From: Codonopsis lanceolata | Taxonomy: Eukaryota > Streptophyta > Magnoliopsida > Asterales > Campanulaceae | DNA: 64,000 bases | Assembly: GCA_013146195.2 (NCBI GenBank) | Contig: CM028377.1 | Location: forward strand, 160,344,302-160,408,301 | Direction: 5' to 3' | In this document: piece by piece, positions 22,580-32,730 of the stretch | Position numbering within the stretch: position 1 is the first letter of the stretch | Layout of the letters: the number at the start of each line of letters is the position of its first letter | Made by a program: the position numbers and the translations under genes | The notes under the pieces: generated by a model | Told to the model about the DNA's origin: nothing | Database searches by the model: none | The model's input: only the letters and a program-made list of their open reading frames with translations

Positions 22580-25500
22580 TGTGACGACCCGACCCGACCC
22601 GAATTTCCAAACAAAATCCCAAGGTCATTCCGTCAAGACAAGCTAAGAGACAGACAAGCACCTGCTAAGCATAATGGTGCGAGTCAAAAGATGAGCCATC
22701 AAGCTCGAAACAGGAAGGTAAAGTCATAACGACGATACGGAATAATAAAAACTAAAACCTGCGGAAGGAAATCGTATGTGGAACCCAAGCCTTTAATCCT
22801 AAACCAAGGAATGCAAGGCTGAGAGACAACTATCTCTCGACAAATCTACAACACGCGTGACGCAACATTGCGCACGGGCAACAAACCATCGGCAACCAAA
22901 GGCCGGCAAACCAACAAAATCCCAACCTGATAAACAACCACTCAACGGCTATAACATGCTGGAGGGACAATTAAACTATAAGAATAATATTTCAAAAGCT
23001 AAACAACTATACCAAGATCTCACGACTAAAGTTGTCTAAGGTAGAAACAACAATAACATAGTACTAAAGTAAACGAGCCACACTTGCTCGAAATGACAAT
23101 GGAAATAACTTTAAAAGATACAACCCGGCTATAATAGCCGGCTCCCAAATAACACAACAATTAAATACTAATATAATCTACCCCAGTAAAGTCTACATAA
23201 CATTACATCCGTATCTCACAAAAAAATAACAACAACAATAATAACTCCAAGCTTATTGCCCAGAAGACCACCTGCTAGAAATCGCTATCCGAAGTCGCCG
23301 CGCGTGCTAACGGGATCACTGCACACACTAGGGAAAACAACCCTACGAAGTGAGTCATAATGACCCAGTAAGTTACTAAATGCGACTATATGGCATATTA
23401 TGTCATGGCATGGCATAATGCACAAGCATATAAGAATCATGGTATCATACTAGTATACCAACAATAAGCATGTACTTAGTTACCAAAGCACATAATCTCA
23501 CATAAACCACATAGCATAATGTCTTTCATATAAATGTTCATAAATAAACATATGTAACAAGAAACGTAAATCGAACTGTTACAACCAAAATCCGGGTCCA
23601 ATGCCCAACTGTTCATACCATGGGATTCATCCTCAAACCAAAATCCGGGTTCAACACCCAACTGATCATACCTTGGATTTCCTTCTCAAATGATCACATC
23701 TCATCAGTTTCCCTTAACGAGTACTCGTTACATTCATCCAATCCCCGGATGAGAAATGGGAGCTCGAAATTAGGCTAGATGGCTCTATCTCGAGACCACA
23801 TCCCACTATTGGCCAAATAGTGAGGAGAAAGGGAACCAATGCAACGATTCATAGCGATTGTTTCCAAAGACTATGAATCGTCCCATTGCTGACACTACGA
23901 CCAAACCGCCAGCTCGACTCAAACCAAAAATGCTCAAATAGGTATTTACTTGCATAAACCAAATGAGATCAAGTTCATTAATAGCAGGCTCATCAAATCA
24001 TGTAGGACATAATGCTCTACAAACTCCCATAACAATGCACTTATTTGCATATAATCAAGTAGGACATAATGCTCTACAAAATCCCATAAACCATGCATAT
24101 ATTTGCATATAGCCAACATGTTCAACTAACTTATAAGTTTAGTTTAAGAACCACATATTGAGGTACTCATAAGTCCCCAAGTTATCACCCAATCAAGAAT
24201 AGCATGCAAACTCAATAAATCATAGTGTGAGGTCTATAATAATCCTCCACTCAAGATCAAACCAAAGACTACTACGTTAGTCTAAGAATATCCACAACTC
24301 AAGACTTAATATTTTAGTCTTTATTTTAAGCACACCGGACTCAATCATAGTCCTAATCGTCGTATATAATCGACATCTCCAATACCATACCCAAGAATAT
24401 CATGACTACTCCGTAGTCACTTCCTCGCAAGTGCTTTTATATGCACGCGGCCAAATTCCTTAAAGAGAGAATTCTTCCATTTATCGTCTCTTAAATATGC
24501 TCGAGGCCATAGGTTGGTCTCTAATGTTCCGTGCTCTAACAAGCACGCTCAAAATATATATTTCTAATAAGTCTCTATAACATTTGTGTCTCAATGCGAC
24601 ACAAACGAGATGCTCGGAGCACACAACATAATCAACCAAAACCCAAACATTGTAAGGTTTCAACCCAAGGCTCATTATCATATTATTGGCCTTACGACGA
24701 CTCCGTTGAGTCTTTATACTACATTTCATTCTTTATGTGTTTCATAAATCCACGCTTTAACATTTCATTCGAATTTGCAACAACATTCCAAAATTCATTC
24801 GGGCTTGATTCCCAAGCCTAAAAATCCATATTACTCATCATAATCATAATTTCATTTAAAGTTTGGAGGTTATGTACTTCACAACATTAATCAAACGAAA
24901 CCCAATCATCGTAGGATTTCCTCCCAAGTTCATTTAACATATTATCGAACTTATAATGACTCTGTTGAGTCTAATCTACATTTTCCAAAAATTAGGGCAT
25001 AGAAGCCATTGGCCACAACACCCTCCTTTGTTCATAAATATTATCAATGACTATGTTCCCAAGCTCATTAAGCCCACATAATCCCAACAAAACACTTAGT
25101 TAGGCAACATAGAGCAAAAATCACATTTTATGCATAAACCCATTTAAGTCACTTCACCAATAATGCTCTCAAGACTTGAATAAATCACATAGAATGGATT
25201 AACATACTACTCTACACATGAATATCATACTAATCATGGTCTCAAGCATGTTCATCCAACCAAAATCAACATTTAGGCATTTACCCATTTAAGTCACTTC
25301 ACCAATCATGCTCTCAAAACATGAATAAATCACATAGAATGGATGAATATGCTACTCTACACATGAATATCATGCTAATCAAGATCTCAAGTAAGTTCAT
25401 CCAACCAACATCATCATTTAGGCATTTAGGGTTCATAGCATCTCTAAAAAGCCCTAGAATGCACCCATTGACCTCACATAGCACAAAGATTGTTTTCCCT

Positions 25501-26800
25501 AAGGTCAATGGGGCCAAAAAGAAAGAGGAAGAGATGTAGCAACTTACCTCGAATAAGCCCTTCAAGCTACAAATTCAAAATTCCATTTGGTGGGAAAGAT
25601 TCTTCTCAACCTCCTCTTCAAATCTAGGGCTTGGATTGTGCAATGGAGGTCTCTAGCTATGGATTCCAAGGATGGGCTCTCAAGAAACCCTAGAAGACTC
25701 CTCTCTTCTACCCTCAAGAGTTTTCCCACGTTTTTTAGAAGTGTTGGTTGAATATGAGGGGTTAAATGAGTTGTTAGGGCTTCACTATGGTTAGAAAGTT
25801 AAGTGGGTGAGTTGTCCAACTAATGTGGTTGATTCCATTGATTAACCCCAATAATCCACCTCTAAAACTCAATTAGATGTTTAGGATATGACTTAAGATA
25901 GTTAGGATGGTTTAGGAGTGGGTTAGGATGGGTTTGGGTAGGGTTAGGATAGGCAACTTGGTCAAATATACAAATCTGCCCGAAACAGGGACCAAGGACT
26001 ATGCGGTCGCTTGGCTGTTGTTGCATGCGAGCGCATGCTCCAGCAATTTCAAGTTTCCAATTTTCTGCTTCCTTCGTTCGGTTGCGGTCCTTCCCGCACG
26101 CAACCGCGATCCTTAAAGCTTCGAAACGGCCTATAATTGAACCCTTAAAGTCCTCATACTCTTAGCTAAACCAAACAAGTCTCAAAACACCTTCAAAGTA
26201 GGTCCATAACTCTCACAACAACTCCCGAAACAACTCGGAGCGAAATCGACGCAAAGCACAACAACATGCTAATGAAACGTCGAATGAAACCACAAACCGA
26301 CGGGCAACAACCCAACATAATAAACACCTAAAAAGGCTATTGAATAGACCTGAATGCTTCTCAGATGATGAACAATAGATAGGAGAAAAGGACTCCCGAA
26401 AGACGAGACGATCACCCGGCTCAATCTCAAAATACGCGATAAGAGGAATTACTATCCTCGAAATGTCAAAACTCCACAAGACATAAGGAATACATCCAAC
26501 TAGATATTTAACACATCCAAACATATTATTCAATCATCAAGTAAAGATCTAGGACCAAAACGAGGTCAGGAACACGAAACGCAAGTAAACTCTCAATCGC
26601 GTCGCATTTCGACCATTGTCGAGTTACGACTTGTGACTTTAGCAAGTCAACAACTATATGGCATCTCCTAATAGTATTTTGGTCTTAATGTGATCTCTCA
26701 TACACATCTAGACTCTCTCGTAAACCAATCAAGCAATCAACCAAGGAAGAAATGCGAGCTTTGCACGCAATTCAAGCTAATCGGGAATCGGAGTCTTACA
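22580..26800 (-). mobile_element. Solo LTR of the Tekay/Del-type family (minus strand)
   Basis: Its minus-strand ends are TGTAAGACTCC and GGTCGTCACA, matching the plus-strand solo LTR throughout and in similar length (4221 bp). It splits the Athila LTR. The flanking 5-mers are GCGAG (22575-22579) and GTGAG (26801-26805), a target duplication with one transition. A palindrome GCATGCGAGCGCATGC is at 26023-26038 and a GCGGTCGC core at 26003-26010. There is no internal sequence. Confidence 0.92.
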
Positions 26801-27020
26801 GTGAGCGCTTAACGTCTTTTCCAACTTTTTAGCATGAACTTCCAGCAATTTGGAATCTTCATTTTATGGTTTAAAGGCCCAAAATTCATCAATCTTCTCA
26901 ATTTTAACCTGAAACTAATAAAGCACTAAAAACTCATATCAGTAGCTTTAGAAACTCGTAGAAAAGCACAATCTAAGTAGGAATATACATGCAATACATG
27001 CGTATAAAACATATCTATCA
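26801..27020 (-). mobile_element. 5' LTR of the Athila/Tat-type element, 5' portion
   Basis: On the minus strand it starts TGATAGATATGTTTTATACG at 27020 and aligns with the start of the solo LTR at 8650 (TACTGATATG-GTTTT-AGTG-TTTCAGG). Together with 21543-22579 it makes an LTR of about 1252 bp. The next bases, TCAGA (27021-27025), are one half of the expected 5-bp target duplication; the partner is outside the window. Confidence 0.85.
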
Positions 27021-27059
27021 TCAGATAATAGAGACCGTGTATATGGGCTTTGAGATAAA

Positions 27060-29288
27060 AAGCCAACAGATAGAAAGATAGACGCAAGTTTCTTCTGGCA
27101 AAAAGGGAGACAAACAGGCAAAGGCTTCAGGCCTTCGCCGCAAGAAGCTTCTCTCCAATTATGAACAATGTTCTGGTCAACTGATTAATCAAGGTAAAAG
27201 CTGCTTTATGGTTTCTAACCACAATTTGGCCTCTAGAATTTTGGCTATTGGGCGACATGTTGGCTTTTCCCATAAGTCTCTTCCGATCACTTATTTGGGT
27301 TGCCCAATGTTTGAGGGACGTAAGAAAAAAAAATATGTTTGACCCTCTTCTGGAAAAATTGCAATCACGGATTAATTCATGGATGGGGGCTTTTCTTAAT
27401 CCAATGGGAAAGGTGACGCAGATCAACTATGTTCTTCATTCGATCATAATGTATCAAATTGCTATTTTAGACCCCCCCTGCATCAGTGATCAGTCATATT
27501 AATAGGATGTTGGCTAATTTCTTTTGGGGCTCGGTTGATGGCAAGCATAAGGCTCACTAGATTTCGTGGGAATGTTGTCGGCCTGTTAACGAAGGAGGAA
27601 TTGGTATTCGGGCAATCAAAGATATTATCAAGGCTTTTTCTATTCAGCTTTGGTGGAGATTTAGATCGACTGACAGTCTGTGGTGTCACTTTATGTTACG
27701 TAAATATTGTGCCAATTCTCATCCTACCCGAGCACAATCTTCGGGCTCTCATACTTGGCGTAGAACGTGTTCAGTTAAAGCTCTCGCTGAAGATCAGATT
27801 GGATGGATTATTGGTAAAGGTTTATGTTCTATTTGGCTTGATCAATGGCTGCCAATAGGCACTCTTACTCCTCCTATTTCTAGCCCATTCCAGAAGGTCC
27901 AGGATCTGTTTGAATCCCCTTCTCGTATTTCTTCTGCTGCTCGTGTGGAGCTGGGGCGTCATGTCTCTTCTATTATCGATAAGCTTGGCGTTACGATAAC
28001 TGATTCTCTGATTCAAACTTCTGCATTGCTCGTAACATGGAAAATTCTCTCTTACCGCTGCTTGGCAGCTTGTTCGTAGTCCTCAGCCCTTGATTCAATC
28101 TGCAAAATTCATTTGGCATAAACATCTTCCACGCAAACTTAGTTTATTCATGTGGCGTCTTTGGCAGTGAAAGCTTTCTCTTGATGAGATTTTAGCCAGT
28201 AAAGGTATCCAGCTAGCCTCCCGTTGTTCTTGCTGCCCCACAGGGTATATTGAGACGTACTTTCATGTCTTTGTGGATAGCCCTTCTGCTCGCTGTATTT
28301 GGGCTGCGTTTAATCGCCTTGGTGGTCTTCCTTTATCCATGTCTTCTATTGAGCAATCGTGTTTTGCTTGGTGGTTTAATAAACTGAAGTCTGTGCTGCA
28401 TTCTATAACTCCCTCAATTATTCTTTGGGAGATATGGAAGTCTAAAAACTCCAACCTGTTTGAAGGTAACCATGTTCCTTCCTGGGTTATTATTGACCGT
28501 ATTCTTCAATCCATTTCCTTAATTGTAAAAAGTGCAGGCCTATCTCCTCGGCATCATAGTTCCTCTATTTTTTTTCTCTCGGCTGGGAGTCATTTCCTCT
28601 AAGGTGATTCGCTCAGTTTCATGGTTGAAGCCACCTAGGGGTCTGGTTAAACAAAATTCGGACGGTGCTTGCCGTGGCAACCCGGGGCCAAGTTCTGGTG
28701 GAGGCACTATTTGTGATTCAAAGGGAGACGTAATCTTTGCTTTCTCATCTTTTTATGGTGATTCTACCAGCTTTCATGCGGAATGCCACGCTATGCATCA
28801 AGGTGTTGCTTGGCTGGAATCTAGGGGCTATGAGGGAGCCATTGTGGAAGCAGATTCGAAGCTTCTGTTGGATTGCATTTTAGACAAAGCAAAGCCTCCT
28901 TGACGAAGTCTGTACTTCATTAGATCCATTAAATTTATTGCGGAGTCGTTAAATATTTCATTCCATCATACGTTTCGCGAGGCCAACTCTGTCGCCGATG
29001 CTCTTGCTAATCTTGGGTTGGATCAGGGTTATGATATGACTTATGAATCTGCTGTTGTGCTTCCTTCTCGCATTCATGGTCTTATTATTCTTGACAGAAA
29101 TGACACTCCCTACATTCGTATTAGTTAATTCTTTTCCGCTTTTTGATCATATATTTCCTTTCGAGGTTAGGCTCCTTTGTCCTCCCATCATAAGGGCAAG
29201 GCTGGTTGTCCCCCTCAAGTTTGTTCTTTTTCTTCAATATAAATAAAATGTAGCAGGGTGCCGCTCCTGTTTCCTTCAAAAAAAAAAA
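27060..29288 (+). pseudogene. 5'-truncated L1-type LINE with RNase H (LINE 1)
   Basis: This is the 3' half of a plant L1 ORF2: the RT end (NYEQCSGQLINQGKSCF near 27160, SLPITYLGCP, FDPLLEKLQSRINSW), a connection region (SIQLWWRFRS), the zinc-binding RT tail near 28100-28260, and an RNase H domain at about 28650-29030 (SDGACRGNPGPSSGGG, AECHAM, EADSKLL, FREANSVADALANLG). ORF2 ends TAA at 29126. Several frameshifts break the RT part and TGA at 28901 splits RNase H. A 3' UTR and poly-A (29278-29288) follow. The 5' boundary is uncertain: homology is clear from about 27120, and the Athila LTR ends at 27020. It belongs to the same family as the LINE at 31228-36952, shown by a matching 3' UTR. Confidence 0.85.
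29254..29269 (+). other. Candidate 3'-end hairpin of LINE 1
   Basis: CAGGG-TGCCGC-TCCTG can form a five-pair stem with one G-U pair, 8-9 bases before the poly-A. LINE 2 has CAGGG-TGCCGC-CCCTG at 36918-36933, fully paired. A stem-loop in this position could be recognised by the LINE reverse transcriptase. Confidence 0.5.
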
Positions 29289-29310
29289 GAGAGAGAGAGA
29301 AAGAGGAGAT

Positions 29311-30228
29311 TGTTGAATCTTGACTTCAAATTAAATTTGCTTAAAAAACATTCTACTTTTTGTCAGCCAAGAACTTATAACCTGTTATATTATTTTGATA
29401 CTCTGAATATTATCTTTCTAACAGGATCCCTGAGATCTTGTGAAGATACACATGTAGTGTTCAAACACATTTCAAATTCAAATGTGTTCCTAACAGGCTA
29501 CACTTGAAGCTCAACTATAAATACTCAATAGGAAGCATTTGAAAATATAGAAGTCTGAAGCATACTACTTGAAAAGAAATTCTTTCTGTGCCCTTAGTCT
29601 TCTTGAAAAACTTTAGCTAGATACTCTTCTTTGAATACTTCCTTCTAGTTATTGTTTAGACAAACACTGAGTGATTTATTTCATAGTCTTTAGAAATCAG
29701 TCAGTTTGTCTCACGAGTTTGATTGTTTTTCAATCATTCTCCATAAACACTGGTCTTTTGTTGTACACTGATCCATTAGAGATCAACCAGATTTTTAATA
29801 ATATTATTGCACTTCAAAAATCCAAGTTTGACCAACTTGGTAGTGGACGTAGCAATTTTGTTGTGAACCACTTCAAATTACTTGTCAGTTATTTCATCAA
29901 CTCCTACCACTGATCTAACACTTAAGAAGTTTTGATCTACTTAAGTGTCAGCAAGTTACTTACATTAATTGTTTAATTATCTGTTTTGATAAATTGTTCT
30001 TCAGTTCATTCTTTATATTCAATGATCTATCTTTCAAACATAAATTTTCTAACACTATTGTGTCAGCCAGCTGACCAATCTTCTTCAACTTCATCCTCTT
30101 TATTTCATCAGCCAACTGACCATATCAGCTAACTGACAAAATTTCATTTTTCCGCTGCAAACTTTTAAAGTTTTTAAAAGGCTATTCACCCCCCCCTCTA
30201 GCCTTGCCAGTTGCCAACTGGACTTACA
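29311..30228 (+). mobile_element. 5' LTR of a Ty1/copia element (SIRE/Maximus-like)
   Basis: It starts TGTTGAATC and ends GGACTTACA, followed after two bases by a tRNA primer site and a copia gag. A TATA box (TATAAAT, 29515-29521) fits a U3 promoter. Length is 918 bp. It begins about 22 bp after the LINE 1 poly-A. No matching 3' LTR is visible in the window, so the element is incomplete. Confidence 0.82.
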
Positions 30229-30230
30229 AC

Positions 30231-30243
30231 TGGTATCAGAGCC
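30231..30243 (+). other. Primer binding site of the copia element
   Basis: TGGTATCAGAGCC is complementary to the initiator methionine tRNA 3' end and begins two bases after the LTR. Confidence 0.9.
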
Positions 30244-30298
30244 TTACTTTTTCGAAAAATTATTATTTTTCCAAGTTTAACAACTTGAAAGCTCGATC

Positions 30299-30495
30299 AT
30301 GGCAACCTTAAAAGCTTTTCAATCAAACAATATTACTCAAGTACCTATTTTTGATGAAGATCACTTTGATATTTGGAAAGAAAGAATTACAAGATATATG
30401 AACAATATAGATAAACGATTAATGGAATGTGTAAGAGGTGGTCCTATGCAACCAATGAAAATCAATACTAAAGTTGGTAAATCTTCGACTGCAGA
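30299..30495 (+). pseudogene. Copia gag N-terminus, interrupted by a hAT-like element
   Basis: ATG at 30299 opens a copia gag with FDEDHFDIWKERITRYMNN, the family-typical start in which a Trp-Lys core follows an acidic loop. The chain is interrupted at 30496 and resumes at 37585 after removal of the insertion and its 8-bp duplication. The capsid precursor cannot be made from this copy. Confidence 0.85.
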
Positions 30496-31341
30496 TAGGG
30501 GTGGCAATTGGGTGTTACCGGTTAATTTGGATAAAACCATTTTCTATCCAATATAGTTAATGGGTAGTTTTGGATATTATCCAATAACACTCATTAACCT
30601 TAATGGGTGTTATTGGATAATATCCAATATTATCCATTAATAAATGGGTATTATCCGGATAATATCCAATAAGGAATATCATTTATTGTTTTGAGTATTA
30701 CTTGCCTACTTATATTATGATTCACTAAGCATAACATACACACACAAACCCACTCAAACACACACACATACCAAAAAAAACACACACACACATGGCAAAA
30801 ACACACACGTACACACAATAATAAGTTAATAACTTAATATTCATAAATCATAATATTTTCACCAACTTTTCACATTTAATAAAAAATTAATGGGCCCCAC
30901 GTTCAACAATAACCAAGATATTTTCTTAATTTTGATATTTATCTTTTCTTTCCTTTTTTTACACCTCAAATAAAAAGTGATATTTGCAATGCAACACTAT
31001 TTTTATCACCTAATATATATAAAGTTATCAAAATTTTATAATAGTCTTCATAGTTGTGAGATAGAAAATATACGTGTTTATTGATTTGACACTAATAAAT
31101 GATTATGTAAAAGTAATAAAAAATAAAAAAGTCAAATACCTTAATAAAAAATTAAAAATTTATATTCATTATAATTATAAATTATAAATTATAAATAACA
31201 AACAAATATTCTTAATCCAAAACAAATGTGTTTGATTAAAAAATACTTTATAAAAAAATCAGAAAAACGCACAAAATCACACACTTAAGGTGCGATCTCC
31301 TCCTTTGGCTTTTTCCTAGGTTTTGGCAGCCCTTCTAGGGT

Positions 31342-32730
31342 TTGGCCTTGGCCATGGCTGCCGTCACAGCCTCATTGCCAACCCCTTCTGATCCTTCTCC
31401 TCCCCCTAACCCCACTAAATCATTTGCAGAAGCTCTAAATAACCATGCCTCTCATCCTTCGGCTTCCTCTTTTGTTATCCCTCCTTCTACTTACAAGGGA
31501 GAGCCATCTTTAAAACTCTCTCCAGAAATCATACACTCCCTTGCACAGCCATTTCGACTAGCCCTGATTGGGAATTTCTCTCACGGGCGCCCATCCATGG
31601 AATCCACCCGCAAACTGTTTAATACATTTGGTCTCAAAGCCGGCTTTTCTATTGGTCATCTGGACTCCAAACATATTTTAATCCAAATGCACCATGAAGA
31701 GGACTACCAACGCTTGTGGATTAAGGACCAATGGTACCTTGGTCGATTTCCCATGAGGGTCTTTAAGTGGTCTCCTAACTTTCGCCCGGATGTGGAAAGC
31801 TCAATCGTTCCCGTTTGGTTTGCTCTTCCTGGTTTACCTATTCACTTATTTAATAAATCTGCTCTCTTTTCTCTTGTTTCTCTTTTTGGCAGGCCATTAA
31901 TGCTTGATCAGCCTACAATTAATTTAACTCGGCCAAGTGTTGCGCGAGTTTGTGTTGAAATCGATCTCATGAAGCCTTGTCCTAGTCGGGTTTGGATAGA
32001 TTGTGGACAAGCCTTCCCAAGCTTTTGGCAACCTGTTGAGGCTGAGAATAAGCCTAGCTACTGTATGCATTGCTTCCGTCAAGGGCATCATGAATTAACT
32101 TGCCGTATTAAGCATCCCGACTTGCCTGCCAAGACCAATCCCTCTAAATCCGAGAAGTTGGAACAACGCTGGACCCCCAAGAAAGTAGCTTCAGATCATC
32201 AAGATGCCCCCCCCCCGACTGTTTCTTCGATCCCTCAAGAAGCTGTTGCATCCAAAACCCCTATTCAAGATGACCCTTCTATGGTGCATTCTGATCCAAA
32301 AGATATAGCTACCTCTAGTATCCACGAGACTATGACTCAAGCTGAAGATATTGCTCAGAAATCTTCTGATCCCTCATTGCATGCAGTCGACCCCCCTATT
32401 ATAAATACTCCTGAATCCCCCACTCTTAACGAGCAACAGGCCACGGAAACCTCCAATGTTCCCATGCAAAATAAAAACCCAGAAACCCTTAATAAGTCGA
32501 CTGATCAAGATCAGGACCCAGTAACCGGAATATCATGTTCTCCCAACATATTTGCCTCCCTTCAAATTTTGGAAGATGAAGATGAAGATGAGCAACCTAC
32601 TATTAATGCCCTTAATCTGGAAATCCCCAAGAAACACAAACAGGCTGTGCCTCCAACTGATCGAATGACTCGGTCCAAGGCTTCCAAGCCCTCAGATGAT
32701 TGCACCACCAATCTTTCTCATGGATATTAA
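31342..32730 (+). CDS. LINE 2 ORF1 (DUF4283 and zinc knuckle, nucleic-acid-binding protein)
   Basis: This is an uninterrupted 462-residue ORF. Residues about 70-200 form the DUF4283 domain seen in ORF1 of plant L1 elements (GNFSHGRP, LWIKDQWYLGRFPMRVFKWS, VWFALPGLPIHLF). A CX2CX4HX4C knuckle, CMHCFRQGHHELTC, lies at about residue 241. The remaining 200 residues are Ser/Thr/Pro/Glu-rich and look disordered. ORF1 proteins coat the element RNA and act in retrotransposition particles. ATG 31342 is the first start; a second in-frame ATG is four codons later. It overlaps ORF2 by 11 bases. This is the best-preserved TE protein in the window. Confidence 0.85.
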   Translation: MALAMAAVTASLPTPSDPSPPPNPTKSFAEALNNHASHPSASSFVIPPSTYKGEPSLKLSPEIIHSLAQPFRLALIGNFSHGRPSMESTRKLFNTFGLKAGFSIGHLDSKHILIQMHHEEDYQRLWIKDQWYLGRFPMRVFKWSPNFRPDVESSIVPVWFALPGLPIHLFNKSALFSLVSLFGRPLMLDQPTINLTRPSVARVCVEIDLMKPCPSRVWIDCGQAFPSFWQPVEAENKPSYCMHCFRQGHHELTCRIKHPDLPAKTNPSKSEKLEQRWTPKKVASDHQDAPPPTVSSIPQEAVASKTPIQDDPSMVHSDPKDIATSSIHETMTQAEDIAQKSSDPSLHAVDPPIINTPESPTLNEQQATETSNVPMQNKNPETLNKSTDQDQDPVTGISCSPNIFASLQILEDEDEDEQPTINALNLEIPKKHKQAVPPTDRMTRSKASKPSDDCTTNLSHGY

